The notes: a model not told the origin generated them from the letters alone. DNA of 64,000 bases from Zymoseptoria tritici IPO323 (GCF_000219625.1 NC_018217.1:3472001-3536000); one strand, 5' to 3'; positions 9,720 through 20,959 are shown, numbered from the stretch's first letter. Made by a program: numbers and translations.

Positions 9720-10457
9720 CTACCTAACCCAATTCCTCACCCCCACAATCGCCGCCGTACCAACAGCATACACCCCCAACAACTTGCTCCAACTCGAATC
9801 ATAGCTCGCCTGTCCCACACTCAACCCGACCAGACAATACACCAAACACCCTCCCAGAATCCAATCGCTCCCCGCCGCGAGACCCGCGAACCCCAACGCC
9901 GTGCCGATCTTGACGGCTGTGCTGGGGAGTTGGTCTTTGAACCAGCCGACGGAAGTGTTGTGCAGGATGTCCAGCACGCCAATACCGGCGAAAGTTTTCG
10001 CCACGATGTGCGTGAGCACACTCGGCGTGGAACGGGTATTCATCGGTGAGAGTTTGGTGAAGACATAAAACAACTGCGCGGTGGTATTCACCACGACGAA
10101 AGCATTCGCCACTTTCAAGTTCTCCGCATTCCAGAAGAACATCCACGTTCCAATACACACGTTTCCGAGAGCATAAAAGGGTACATATCGGACCATTTCC
10201 TGGAGTTGTTTCTTCTCCTCGGGTTTCTCCGGGTTCAGTTTCCACAGCTTGTAGAGCCAGGCGAGTTGCACGAATTGTTGGGGGAAGAAGAAGCCGGCGA
10301 TGAAGTAGGGTTGCGGGGAGAAGAAGGAGAGGTTGCGGTCGTGGATGTCTTTCATGGAGGGGGTGGAGTTGATGCCGTATTGTTGGGCGGCGAAGTCGTA
10401 GAGGAAGGAGGCGGGGGCGAGGTAGCGGGCGGTGGTGAGGGAGAGGGAGGTGGCCAT
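9720..10457 (-). CDS. Conserved fungal multi-pass membrane protein, function unknown
   Basis: Single uninterrupted frame of 245 residues from the ATG at 10455-10457. Hydrophobic stretches suitable for about six membrane spans are visible: YFIAGFFFPQQFVQLAWLY, FYALGNVCIGTWMFFW, VANAFVVVNTTAQLFYVF, a span around TFAGIGVLDILHN, IGTALGFAGLAAGSDWILGG plus CLVYCLVGLSVG, and LLGVYAVGTAAIVGV. The N-terminus (MATSLSLTTARYLAPASFLYDF) does not look like a cleaved signal. The soluble loop KLWKLNPEKPEEKKQLQEMV separates the first two spans. I do not recognise a named family and do not assign a function. It sits between the tRNA and the IRC22-like gene with no sign of functional linkage. Confidence 0.7.
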   Translation of the reverse strand: MATSLSLTTARYLAPASFLYDFAAQQYGINSTPSMKDIHDRNLSFFSPQPYFIAGFFFPQQFVQLAWLYKLWKLNPEKPEEKKQLQEMVRYVPFYALGNVCIGTWMFFWNAENLKVANAFVVVNTTAQLFYVFTKLSPMNTRSTPSVLTHIVAKTFAGIGVLDILHNTSVGWFKDQLPSTAVKIGTALGFAGLAAGSDWILGGCLVYCLVGLSVGQASYDSSWSKLLGVYAVGTAAIVGVRNWVR

Positions 10458-11302
10458 TTTGGAGGGTGGGTTGAGGGTTGGTTGAAGTTGTTGATGGTAA
10501 GGTATTCCGCTTGTGATCGAGTAGGATTCCAGAAGATTTGTTATATCAAAGTTGCCAGTGATTTGATCGACTCCAGTAGCAAGTAGTACAGCAGTCTTCT
10601 CGTCGTATCCGAGTTGTCAAGATGGTCAAAAATCTGTAGTATCAGTCTTTCCCAGAGCACAAATAAAACCAGGTACCTTTGATCCTCTTATACCGTCGTT
10701 CTCATTTCATTCCAATGATGCGCGTGTACGTGTACGAAGGAAGCCGTCGGGAGACAAAGTCATGATGTCAAGAGCGCTCACCTCACACCCGACCTTGGTC
10801 ACTCCTCCCCACGATTCCGTGAGCAAGGATTTAGAACTACTTCACGGGGAAACGAGACGCCGATTGTCCGCGGTTTGAGAGAGTGCATAGAGAGAGCAGG
10901 TCAGGCCTCAGGCACGAGATGTCGTGTAGTTGACAAGACATTATATGTTTGTTCAAAGGCAGTTGCTGGTCAAGTGGGCAAACATACAAGCTCGGAACGA
11001 ACGAGTCTCAACGACCAAGTCATCGTTCTCTGTCCTCAATACTTTTACGTAGCAGTAGCAACAGTATTACACAATAGAGTATACATTGCTCCCAACCATG
11101 CAGCCTTTCAGCGAACTGTCCGTATGCCACCTGTTTTGTCTATACACGTCGTCTCTCTTTCTCAAACTCTCCTCACCGTGCTCTTCGTTGCGTTCCTCGC
11201 CAACAACGCCGACAACGACGAGCACATCTTCCCCATATGCCTCTGCCCCATTCCAGTCCGCACCATCCCTCAACTTCACCAGAGTATCCTCCCTCCAATA
11301 GC
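10458..11302. other. Intergenic, nothing recognised
   Basis: About 850 bp upstream of the membrane-protein gene and downstream of the IRC22-like gene. No conserved frame or RNA gene seen. Confidence 0.5.
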
Positions 11303-12473
11303 TTACGCAGCCCGACTCTTCGGCCTCCCACTCCCCACCCTCTTAGCCTGCGGTCTCTGCAAATGTCCGGCTGGAATCCAGCTCTCATCATATCCCTTTC
11401 CACCCAGCGCACTCCCCGAAGCGACCGCCGGACCATCCGCGCCCACGACATCGACCGCATCCGCCGAGTCGACAGCCTTGGACCCTCCAGAAGAACGCTG
11501 AGCGCGGGAACCGTCTTTACCGCCAGAGCGACGCTTGGGTTTGGCAGGGAAGAGGGAGGCGACGTAGGTCGTGTAGATGAAGTAGGAGACGCCGCCGAGG
11601 GCTGCGAGGAGGAAGAGGTAGAGGAAGATGCTGTGATCAGTCGTAGTCAGTAACCGAGCAGCACAGTCTCCAAACGAACACCTCCGGGTCAAGCAGCAGC
11701 AACTCACATCTGCGGATCAAAAATGCTGACCGGCGCCTCAACAACACTAACCCCCTCCTCAAACGCCTTCACCGTGAAAACCCTCCCACCCCTCTGCACC
11801 AACACCTTCATCTCCAACGTGACATCCCTCGGCTGCATGATCGTCGAAAAAGCATACGTCAACACCTCCTTCCCCTTCGGCGGGACTTCATTCCCGAACC
11901 TCGCGGCCGTCAAATTCCTCACCACCACACCCTCACCCTCCCCAGCTGCCGTCTTCAAAGCACCCGTCACAATCAACGGCTTCACCGCCACATCCTCATT
12001 ATTAACCACACTCAGCAACGCCCTCGTCGGCCTTCCATTGACGAGTTTCACCCCGAAGATCTCCGCGTCGGGGAACGACACCGAGATGGAGACGTCCAGC
12101 GCGGCGGAGTCGGCGGCCGATGCGGAGGGATTGTCGACTTTCCATTGCGCTTCGGAACCTTTCGATTGCGCCCATTTGATGGCCTCGTCGAGGTTGGCGT
12201 CGGCGATGTCGGTGATTTTGGGGACGCCTCCGGAGGCGGCGCGGGAGGAGGCGGAGGAGGCGGCGGCCTGAGGGGATGACTGTTGTTAGCTGTGATGGTC
12301 TTGTGTGTTGTGGGATGTGGGATGTGGGATGTTCAGTGTTTCAGGCATACCTTGACGGAGTCGCGGATTCCTTCTAGGGATTGTTTGAGGTCGCTAATTT
12401 TTGCGTTTTGGGCAGAGACGGTGAGGGTGCTGAAGGCGGCGAGCGCGAGGGTGGGGAGTTTGAAGGAGACCAT
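11303..12473 (-). CDS. IRC22: IRC22/TRAP-alpha-like ER membrane protein
   Basis: Three exons, 12351-12473, 11708-12267 and 11303-11630, with introns 12268-12350 (83 nt) and 11631-11707 (77 nt); total 336 residues. The N-terminus MVSFKLPTLALAAFSTLTVS is a signal peptide. A lumenal beta-sandwich region follows (VSFPDAEIFGVKLVNGRPTR, LLSVVNNEDVAVKPLIVTG, EVLTYAFSTIMQPRDVTLEM) as in the alpha subunit of the translocon-associated protein complex. One membrane span (IIFLYLFLLAALGGVSYFIY) and a basic, Ser/Gly-rich cytosolic tail complete the family layout. Fungal members are called Irc22. The likely site is the ER membrane near the Sec61 translocon; the precise role in fungi is poorly defined. Confidence 0.85.
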
Positions 12474-12950
12474 GATTTCTGGTCGAAAGAGGTGGAGGTG
12501 GTGGTGGGTGAAGAGGAAGAAATTGGGTGAGTTGGAAAGAAAGCGATGGAGCTTTGAATATTGTGGAGGGCGGAGAGCTCGTCAGCGAACGACCAGCTGG
12601 CAGGACCCTGCAAAACACTGACGCCAATGGCTCGATGGGTGAATTCTAGACTTGGCGGGTCTCGAACATCACATGTCGCCACGAATGTTGCTAGAGTATT
12701 TGTTTGCATTGTGCGGTTAGCATGTGACATTGTAAGGAGACTGTCAATCTTATTGCCGAGCAAACGACAGGAGGAGAGCTCGTGAGGATCAACACAATGC
12801 AAACATGTCATCTGTCTTCCGATCCTGTCTATGCATATGTTCAAGATATCTTCATCCTTCACTTCACCCGGCCTGTGCATTCTTTGACAAAGGTTGTGGA
12901 CCACTTCAATCATCTCCAAACACTCTCCAACCCAATCCTGACTCCCCTCA

Positions 12951-14969
12951 TTAAATCCTCCTAATCTCCACCCTCGCCCGATCATAAACCTCATGCCCGA
13001 CCGTCTCCTCCTTCTCCGTCTCACTCTCCCTGACCTCCCTCCTCCCCACCGTAACAACAGCATACGTCCCCGCTCCTCGTTTCTTACTGACCGTCCCCGG
13101 ATTCACCACAACCGTGCTTTCCACCACCTTCGCAAACGGACTCAGTCCGCTCGGCAAGACCAACAAATCCGGCCGAGCCATCCAGAACTCGCCGAGTTTG
13201 AGGTATCCCAAGTCCAAGTTCGCGCCCATAGCGAGCTGCTCTTCACCGCCGACTTCGGGTACCTCGCCAGCAAGTCGGGTGGGTTTGGGGAGATCTTCGC
13301 GTGCGGCTGGAGGGAAAACGGGGAAGAAATGGGATTGCTCGAGGATGTGGCCGGAGAGGCGGGCGAGAATGTCGTCTGTTATTCCGAGGCCATTGGTCCT
13401 GCCGTTTTGTGCTGCGTTGTGGTAGACGTTTTCTCTGCGGAGTTCGGAGAGGACGTCGGTGCTTGTTGTGCCCAGTAAGATCTCGTTCAGGGAGAGGCAG
13501 ATTGGATTTGAGACGATGTTGATGTTACGCCCTCCTAGACCCAAGTCTTTCTTGACGCCTCTATCTTGTGGCCAGGAGACGGTCTTCATGACGGCGTCAC
13601 GGAGGGAGGGGACTAGGACGATTGTCATGCTGGGGTTTGCTGCCGCTAGGGCATTGAGTGGTTGGGAGATTGTCAGACGGAAGAGGTCGGTGAGGGTTGC
13701 GCGGTCAGGGGAGATATTTGAGGAATCTGGGATGAGAGATGCTACGTCGCCGGCGGAGATCTGTGGATGTTCGAGGTCGAGAAAGGGTCCGGAGATGAGA
13801 AGGAGATCTGGTTTTTGTGTTGAGGCGACGTTGAGCAGTGCGTACAAGGGGGCATACGAAAGGTCTGTGTCTGTCGTGTAGGGTCCGCTGGCGACGAGAA
13901 GGTTGAGAGGTGGCGTATTACCCGTAGCATCTTCAAGGCGGGCGTTGTGATTGATGAGGTCGGAAGGTAATGAGGCAGCCGGTGGGAGGAGAGGTATGGG
14001 TAGTACCTCTGTTGGCCGAAAGAATTCACCTCCCACATTCGTCCCTCTCAATGCTACAATCTTGCCCGGGAAGAAGTCGTAGGTCAGAGATGGGTCCATC
14101 TGTAGAGGTACGCGCATGCCTGCACCCATTCGTCTGGAGGTCTCAAGCACGAGACTTGATGCATTCAGTTTGCCATTCGGCACATCACATGCTATGCGGC
14201 CGACTGCGACAATCTCTGCTGTAGATTGAGCTGCGGGATTGCCGAAAGCGCTGTCCTCTAGCTCGTAATGCTTTTGGACCTGCTCCGTGAAGCTATCAAT
14301 CCGATCATCGAGTGTTTCTGAGGCTTCAGAGAGTTTCATAGCCATTGGCTTGTACGAGAATTTGGGAAGATCGCTGGCTGCTTTGAGTTTGATCCGTGGT
14401 TCCGTTGGTGGTATCTCTGGTATGGCGGCCGCGGGAAGGTGAGAGTTGAGACATTCAATCACATCTCCGGCGTTCTTCCTCTCATCAAAATTGACAGAGG
14501 GCATATTCCTCGACGTGGAAATCGGAGTCTTGCTGTCGGCGGGCGAGCTGTTCAATCCATTCCTCGCCGACTTAGAAGCGGGCGAGTCAAAGTTCGCCTT
14601 TCTTTTGGACAAAGATGCTCGCGCGGACGGTGTATTCGAAACCATGCCATCCAGCATCCCAAACACATCTCCTCCAGCTCCCGCTCGAGGCGTCGCTGTC
14701 GTCCTCTTCGTGGCAGTATGTGTGACCTGACCCTTTCTCGACTCCCTCTCCATTGCATCTTGCAGCGTCTTTTTGAAGTCCCGCACGGTTTTGTAGTCCA
14801 GCTTTGTGGTGTCGGCACCCATGGTGATCACGTAGCTGTCCCATTTGTAGTAGAGGTCCTCGGGTGTGAGGCCGAGCAGTTGGACGATGTGTTGTAGTTC
14901 GGTGGTGACATCTTCGGGGAGGGGGGCGTCCGGTTGGGCGAAGTATTTGTTGATCTCGGCCGTCGACAT
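12951..14969 (-). CDS. POL12: DNA polymerase alpha subunit B (primosome, B12)
   Basis: Intronless frame of 672 residues starting at the ATG at 14967-14969 (MSTAEINKYFAQPDAPLPED). The frame stays open upstream to a GTG at 15065, but the ATG gives the expected N-terminus. The first 80 residues form the small helical N-terminal domain (VQLLGLTPEDLYYKWDSYVI). A Ser/Thr-rich linker follows, then an OB-fold stretch (EIVAVGRIACDVPNGKLNA) and the inactive phosphoesterase domain (LNLLVASGPYTTDTDLSYAP, PDLLLISGPFLDLEHP, MTIVLVPSLRDA, SNPICLSLNE). The protein tethers the primase-polymerase alpha complex at replication origins. The gene before it (IRC22-like, same strand) starts 478 bp beyond its 3' end, and that gap holds no other feature I can support. 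Confidence 0.93.
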   Translation of the reverse strand: MSTAEINKYFAQPDAPLPEDVTTELQHIVQLLGLTPEDLYYKWDSYVITMGADTTKLDYKTVRDFKKTLQDAMERESRKGQVTHTATKRTTATPRAGAGGDVFGMLDGMVSNTPSARASLSKRKANFDSPASKSARNGLNSSPADSKTPISTSRNMPSVNFDERKNAGDVIECLNSHLPAAAIPEIPPTEPRIKLKAASDLPKFSYKPMAMKLSEASETLDDRIDSFTEQVQKHYELEDSAFGNPAAQSTAEIVAVGRIACDVPNGKLNASSLVLETSRRMGAGMRVPLQMDPSLTYDFFPGKIVALRGTNVGGEFFRPTEVLPIPLLPPAASLPSDLINHNARLEDATGNTPPLNLLVASGPYTTDTDLSYAPLYALLNVASTQKPDLLLISGPFLDLEHPQISAGDVASLIPDSSNISPDRATLTDLFRLTISQPLNALAAANPSMTIVLVPSLRDAVMKTVSWPQDRGVKKDLGLGGRNINIVSNPICLSLNEILLGTTSTDVLSELRRENVYHNAAQNGRTNGLGITDDILARLSGHILEQSHFFPVFPPAAREDLPKPTRLAGEVPEVGGEEQLAMGANLDLGYLKLGEFWMARPDLLVLPSGLSPFAKVVESTVVVNPGTVSKKRGAGTYAVVTVGRREVRESETEKEETVGHEVYDRARVEIRRI

Positions 14970-16132
14970 GGTGGTTGCTGTGGTCGGCGGTGGTGGATGT
15001 GTTGTCGTCGGAATTGTTCTTCGCATGGAATCGCGGAAGACGTGTTTCCGAGACACGAAATGCACGCGATGATGGACACGCGTTCAAAGTGTGTCGAACG
15101 TGACAGAAACAACGCCGGGAGCGAGAGGGCACTTGGGCGAAGAACGTTGATGGAACTTCTTTCTCTACAATCACAGAATACAGGCATCGTCTCGATGACC
15201 TGGTGCTTTTGCCGCCTCGCAGCTTCATGATCGCACTTCTTCGACAGCTCTAGCACACACCGGAAGCCTCACTTGATCACTCCTTCTCGTCCGATGAGTA
15301 TCTTCGTTCGAAATGGCCACTTCCACTCGCTGCCTCATCACGAAGTCCGGCCTCACGGGCAAAGTTCAGGAGAGCAACCACAAGCAACTCGCGAAACCAA
15401 TGGAGATAGCCATCGCATTCGCTCGATTCGAGTTGCTCAACACATTTTCGGCAGACAAGAATTGAGACTTTTCCGCACCCTTCGGAGCGGCCGACTCGCG
15501 CAGCCACGCAAAGTATATACGCGATAGCAGTGTGCAGGTCCAAGCTCCGCCCTATCACCGCCAGTCTGCTGAGCTGAGGGCTGTTTCTTCGTCCATTGCC
15601 CTATCGAGGAATGGCTCACTGCGCTAGTGAGTCTGGACCCTCGCGCGATGCCACGAGACCGTATATTCCACCTCCTGGACAATCGTGCTCACGCCGGCGA
15701 CTGTGCTGCGACTTTCGTGGATGAGATGCTGAGCGTCCCAGCAGAGGTCGGCAGCCATTTCGTAACACTCGACGGCTGACCTGGGCCGACGGGGATGCGT
15801 CTGAGCTATCACCGCTTCCTCGATTTCTCATTAAACTTTAGAAATTGCTCTAATGCAAGCCACATGGAAATTTCACGTGTCCACGTTCTAGACGCCAGGA
15901 CGGAAGCCCCGAGTCGTATCGCGAACCTTGAACGCCAAAGAGACGACTCTCGGGGGTCCCGACACCCTGAGGCAGTCGTCCGCTGGCGTGGGCTGATCAT
16001 TTGAACATTCTGTGATGATTGCGGCAAGGAGGATTGGCGGGCTTGTGTGTGCAAGCCAGATCATAAGGTCTCTTTCTCGCGCCCCTCTCTGGGCCACCTT
16101 CTCCGTTTCTCATCTCGCTTTCTTCCGCCAAC
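14970..16132. other. Divergent intergenic region between POL12 and the hydrophobin mosaic gene
   Basis: About 1.16 kb serving as upstream region for both divergent genes. A stretch of CT-rich sequence precedes the ATG at 16133. No gene or RNA recognised inside. Confidence 0.5.
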
Positions 16133-18052
16133 ATGCATCTCCTCAAAGTCCTCTCCGCCGCACCCTTGCTGCTTCAAGCAGCCTTTGCGTCTCCTACTCA
16201 ACACGACGAGCGCTCTGCCTCCATTTGCGGCTCCGTCGGATACGATCAAGGAAAATTCCTGCTCAACAAGCCCGAATGCACTATTGCACAGTGCTCGGAT
16301 TTGTGCAAGAAGAACATAAACTGCAAGAGCTATGGCTATGGCAAGAGGACATGTCGACTCTACTCGAAATGTTTGAAAGATACCGTCAAGCCTAGCAAGG
16401 GATCGCCGTACAGCTTTTACGACAGAGCTTGTCCTTGCCCGTCGGCGGTGACCACGCAGCGTGTTGTCACAACGACCAGGTCAACGACTAGGTCCACGAC
16501 CAAGTGTACTACTACACCTTCAAGCACGCGTTCTACCACGCGGTCTACCACGGCGTCGTCGACCACGACATTTACCACGGCATCGTCGACCACGGCATCT
16601 ACTACGCCGTCGACCACGCCTTCTACTACGCCCCCGATCACTACGACTCCATCCACGACTCCCTCCACGACTGCGCCTACAACCAGCACGATCGCACCCG
16701 CAGCTTCCCCGTTTCAATGTACGGGACTTTACAACCAGCCGCGGTGCTGCAAGGCCGACTCTGGAACCTATTACGAGTGTCAAGCACGTGCGTCAGACCC
16801 CATGCTTCAGCAGTCGCCTTCTCCATGCCCAGCCACAGTGCCTCATCCGAACTCTTATGCTGACGTTCCTCTGATCTAGCCACGACCAGCTCTCCTAAAA
16901 ACGCCTTCGTCCAAGGATGCGCTGATCAAAATCTGTCCGCCGCTTGTTGTGTCGTTCCTATCGTAAGTCTAATCGAATGCCACAATTTCGAGCCTGTTCT
17001 AAAGAGATGGTCTGTCGTTATCTTCTCGTAGGCTGGACAAGCTGCTCTTTGTCAGGGTGTCATGCCGGACACTCCTACAGCGACCTCGACTTCTACTACG
17101 GCTTCGACAACTGCTAGCACAACTACAGCAAGCACAACAGCTTCCATTGCGGCACCCACAGCCACAAGCACCACTGCCAGTACCACAAAATCCACTGCAG
17201 CTGCTGTACCTACCAGTGTACGACTTCGTCTGACCGCACTTGACGGGTCGGATCTCGGCTATGTTACGAACACATTTTCCCTCTATGGCCATCGGCAAGC
17301 TACCAACGATGTGTCACAAGCGCTTATCGTCAGCTACGATTCCGCAGCGGATCCTCTCTCGCAATTGGACCTCACCAATATGAACTCTGCTACTTACACG
17401 GATCTGCCATATCTGTCTGGAAATGTGGGCAGCGCATCAAGTAACTTTGACAACCTTGGCCCAGGGAACAATAAGTGAGTTGACGAGCGGCTCTCGATCT
17501 ATGCTCCCTCGCCGTGGACGTCCTGCTGATCTATGATCTCCCTTAGCGGTGTATTGATCGGTGCCTCTCTCTCGAGTAAGTCCACGAACCTGACCCTGAA
17601 AGAATGGTAAACCAGGCTTGATACTGACTTTCTGCCCAGCTCCGCCCGGCGAGCGCGCGAAACAAGTCGACAACTCGTATGGACGAAGGCTGGGAGGTCC
17701 GAGGAACTGCGAGTCAGCAATCGTATGTCAATGGTCTATTCGGCTAGGAAGTTATACTCCTGTCAGGAAAGCTAACATATTGGCGCAGTGGGAGATCGAC
17801 CCGACGAACAACGCTCTTCGACCCGTATGGATCAATACCGACGGCTGTGAGTGGACCCTCTCCCATACAGTCCTATCAGTGGCGCCCATAAGACAGCCTA
17901 CAGGCACTAACGTTTGCCTTGCAGCGAAACCTACCGTCTTCGTCCTCCTGTTTGGTGGCGTACTGCTATTCACAGGCGACGTGTCCAACTATTTCGCAAG
18001 CAATCCTACAGGTACCACAGCGCTCACCATTGCGATCGAGCCAATCACTTAA
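16133..18052 (+). CDS. Secreted mosaic protein: PAN/apple-like domain, Thr-rich stalk, class II hydrophobin-like domain, C-terminal DUF7908-like domain
   Basis: Seven exons: 16133-16787, 16880-16962, 17032-17474, 17547-17575, 17640-17722, 17789-17846 and 17925-18052. All six introns are GT-AG and keep frame; the product is 492 residues. The signal peptide is MHLLKVLSAAPLLLQAAFAS. Residues about 30-100 hold eight Cys in a PAN-like pattern (CGSVGYDQGKFLL, CTIAQCSDLCKKNINCKSYG). A Thr/Ser stalk follows (about 105-195). Next is a hydrophobin-like eight-Cys segment, CTGLYNQPRCCKAD ... QGCADQNLSAACCVVPIAG ... ALCQGV, closely matching the class II pattern. A second Thr-rich stretch leads to a C-terminal domain (VRLRLTALDGSDLGYVTNTF, AIWEIDPTNNALRPVWINTD, LLFGGVLLFTGDVSNYF) like fungal DUF7908. 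It probably sits at the cell wall or surface. The domain combination is unusual to me. Confidence 0.82.
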
Positions 18053-18439
18053 TCCGCCAGTCAGATGCTGGACTTGCTTGGGCCAAGGCCGCACCGTCGC
18101 CGCAATGAATTCTTTGCTCTTGCAGAATGCAACAATTTGAATGCTCCGATTTCTCTGCTTGAGATGACTATCCTAGCTATTCATCACGTAGCGTTAGACC
18201 AAGACTTACCCTTCTCCATGCCTACTTGTCCTTCTCGGATCGCGGCCTCCGCCACTCTGTCCTTCGGATTAGCGTCTCTTACGGATGAGGGCAATGCACA
18301 AGACATGGCACATGAGCTGTCGCAGTCTCCAGCCTGCACACTCGCTCTGACATACTTACTTACGCTTCGTCAATGCTCTCGCGATACTTCTTCGGGGTAC
18401 TGATTCTACGCCATGCCAAACGAGTCGCCTGAGGAAGTA

Positions 18440-18901
18440 CCCTCTCTCCGAATGCTTTGAAGCAGTTGCTAAAGAGCGGGTTGGGCCAAGACTTTTGCAG
18501 TCAGTCCAATTGCCTCCCGCGCTGACGAGCTTCTCAGACCCCAAAAGAGAAGCTCAACTCTTGCTCCGCCCTCTTCCCCACGAAGACAGCCCTAGCTACT
18601 GTCAAGTGAGTGGAGTGTGAGCCGCGACCAACGCTGGCACATGCACTGACTGTTTGAAAGGACCGTGTACACTACCACCACATCTACCGTCCATCTCACC
18701 GACACACCTGTACTGGTGGCCCCGACGACATCGACAACCACTGCTTCTGTCACGCAGATAGCTACTGCGACAAGCACGGCCACCGCTCTGGTCACCCAGA
18801 CGATACCGACCACTACGACGGTGACCATTGCTTCGACGGAAATTGCTACCATCACCGATTTTGAAACTATCACAGTGCCCGTGATGGTCCGTAATATCTG
18901 A
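18440..18901 (+). pseudogene. Thr-rich secreted-protein gene relic
   Basis: Downstream of the mosaic gene. A possible exon from about 18541 (TPKEKLNSCSALFPTKTALA) joins across a GTGAGT...AAAG intron (about 18606-18660) to a Thr/Val-rich exon (VYTTTTSTVHLTDTPVLVAP, then TTTTVTIASTEIATITDFET) that stops at 18901. Upstream, a segment reading LLKSGLGQDFCSQS around 18465-18510 resembles the Cys-Ser motif preceding Thr-rich linkers in fungal surface proteins. No start codon, signal peptide or C-terminal domain could be tied to it in one frame. I read it as a decayed or unresolved gene; a real multi-exon gene with unusual splicing is possible. Confidence 0.3.
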
Positions 18902-19747
18902 GCCTCGTATCTTGCGAGGGTCCCTGCAGCGAGCGTCGCCGTTCCCGTCGTATACGGTGCAGAGTACAACGACTTCAGAGTCGTAGGTGACATTGCTCTG
19001 TTAATGAGAGATATCCGAGCGACGGGGATGTGGCCGTCACCCTTTATTACGAATACGTTGATGGGAATTGAGGCGCGACATGAAGCCTGCTTCTGGTCCA
19101 CAAGCTCGACGTGTGGTGAAGACTGCCACAAGCTCTACCATTGCCCTGCAAGAGAGCACCTGGCCCTTCAAGGAGAATGCAGGGCTTCCAGAACGATAGT
19201 AGCGAACCTCGAGTCCTACTGGTCGCAGAGTACTCATCCCATCAATCCGCAAGATTACTGAGATCCGCTTCATGTCGGCGCCATGTTCAGCGACAACGTA
19301 TCGAGCGTTGCTACTAATCTGGCGCTCAATATACCGATGAGTGCATCTCCGGCCGTGCCGTTCGAGTTGCTTGTTGTGACGGCATGTGGACAAGGATATG
19401 GACATCGGAACGGAGACATGGCTGTCCCGGCGGCTGTACAATTCGATCCGGGGCACGAGCAGCATAAATTCAGCGCATCGAAGGATATCAATAATCTTCA
19501 TTTGCCGAGCCGTCTTGTAGCATTCTCTCCCTTTTCGAATTCAACGTACATGAGCCTTTGATCCTCCTGCTTTCCGTTGACGAAGGAATAGTGGTGAACC
19601 TATCGGAATTCAATATATCGCCGCGCCAGCTTTTGCAGGGTCCAAAGTATAGTAAATCGGACAAGAAACACTTCACTCTAAGATAAAGACTCCTTGCTAG
19701 ACCACAATCCTCCTCTCCTTCTCATACATACACAATCTCCGCCCGAC
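18902..19747. other. Intergenic, possible remains of the same relic
   Basis: Contains open stretches (for example about 19283-19561) without recognisable motifs or convincing splice structure. Serves as upstream region of the Sec14-type gene. Confidence 0.35.
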
Positions 19748-20959
19748 ATGGCCACCACCGACACCATGCCCGCCGCCACTCCCGCAACCGTCGACAACAC
19801 CGCCGCCCTCGGCGAGAAACCCAACATCTCCCGCCCCGTCTCCCCTGCCTCCGTCGCCGACTCCTTCAAATCCACCACCTCGCAGAAACCTCCCGGCGAA
19901 ACACCCGCCAGCAGCGCAAAGACCACCACCGACAGCCTGCCAACCTGGACTCCACCCACCGACGGTCCTCAAAAGACCCCCATCCCACACCCCTCCCCCA
20001 CCTCCAAACCCTCCCCACAACCCACCCTCACCTCCGAACAACAACAAAAATACACCGCCGTCCTCTCCGCCGTCTCAGAATGGACCAACGTCCCCGCCAC
20101 CACCGCCAAAAACGCCCCTTCCTCCCCCATCACCGACCACGAACGCATGTTCCTCACCCGCGAATGCCTCCTCCGATACCTCCGCGCCACAAAATGGAAC
20201 GTGCCTTCAGCCATCAAACGTCTGCAAAGCACCATTTCCTGGCGTCGCGAGTACGGCGCGGACACGTTCACTCACGACTACATTTCTCCGGAAAACGAGA
20301 CGGGAAAACAGGTACAATTGGGTTTCGACAAAGATCAGCGGCCGTGTCTGTACCTCAACCCGGGGAATCAGAATACGAAAATGTCGGACCGCCAGATTCA
20401 TCATTTGTGTTATATGCTCGACTCGACGATTGCCATGATGCCGCCGGGGGTGGAGAGCACGGCGTTGATCATCTCTTTTGGTGGGGCGAAGGCGGGTACC
20501 ATTCCGACTGTGGGACAGGCAAGAGCTGTATTGAATATTCTACAAGGACATAATCCTGAGCGATTGGGCAAAGCGTTGATCTTGGAGACGCCGTGGTATG
20601 TCAACACGTTCTTCAAGTTGATTTCGGGATTCATCGATCCCGTGACGAGGGAGAAGATGAAGTTTAATGAGGATTGTAAGATTTATGTGCCGGAGGAGCA
20701 GTTGATCAAGAGGGAGGGAGGGAAGTGTGACTTTGTGTATGAGCATGAGGTGTATTGGCCGGCGTTTGGGAAAGTTGTGGCGGAGAGGAGGGAGGCGTAT
20801 AGGAAGAGGTGGGAGGAGGGTGGAAAGAGGATTGGAGAGTTCGAGGCGTATTTGAGGGGCGGGAAGGTGAAGTCTTTGAGGGAGACGGAGGAGGCGGAGA
20901 AAAAGGTTGATGGGCAGGCGGCGGCAGTGGCGGAGGGTGTGGAGGCGTTGAAGGTTTGA
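19748..20959 (+). CDS. Sec14-like CRAL-TRIO phosphatidylinositol transfer protein
   Basis: Intronless, 403 residues from ATG 19748 (MATTDTMPAATP); the frame is open a little further upstream but without ATG. The first 100 residues are a Pro/Thr/Ser-rich disordered region. The CRAL-TRIO N-terminal helices follow (ERMFLTRECLLRYLRATKWN, AIKRLQSTISWRREYG). The lipid-binding domain comes next (KQVQLGFDKDQRPCLYLNPG, LIISFGGAKAGTIPTVGQAR, LNILQGHNPERLGKALIL, ETPWYVNTFFKLISGFID, EKMKFNEDCKIYVPEEQLI). A charged C-terminal helix ends the protein. This layout matches the Pdr16/Sfh group of Sec14 homologues, which move phosphatidylinositol between membranes and affect sterol and drug tolerance. The exact paralogue is not assigned. 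Confidence 0.88.
   Translation: MATTDTMPAATPATVDNTAALGEKPNISRPVSPASVADSFKSTTSQKPPGETPASSAKTTTDSLPTWTPPTDGPQKTPIPHPSPTSKPSPQPTLTSEQQQKYTAVLSAVSEWTNVPATTAKNAPSSPITDHERMFLTRECLLRYLRATKWNVPSAIKRLQSTISWRREYGADTFTHDYISPENETGKQVQLGFDKDQRPCLYLNPGNQNTKMSDRQIHHLCYMLDSTIAMMPPGVESTALIISFGGAKAGTIPTVGQARAVLNILQGHNPERLGKALILETPWYVNTFFKLISGFIDPVTREKMKFNEDCKIYVPEEQLIKREGGKCDFVYEHEVYWPAFGKVVAERREAYRKRWEEGGKRIGEFEAYLRGGKVKSLRETEEAEKKVDGQAAAVAEGVEALKV

Noticed and set aside
14970..15065. Longer POL12 N-terminus from 15065
   Set aside because: The codon at 15065 is GTG; the ATG at 14969 gives the expected subunit B start.
16417..16689. Valine/glycine-rich minus-strand frame over the Thr-rich stalk
   Set aside because: Complement of a Thr-codon repeat in a well-supported plus-strand gene.
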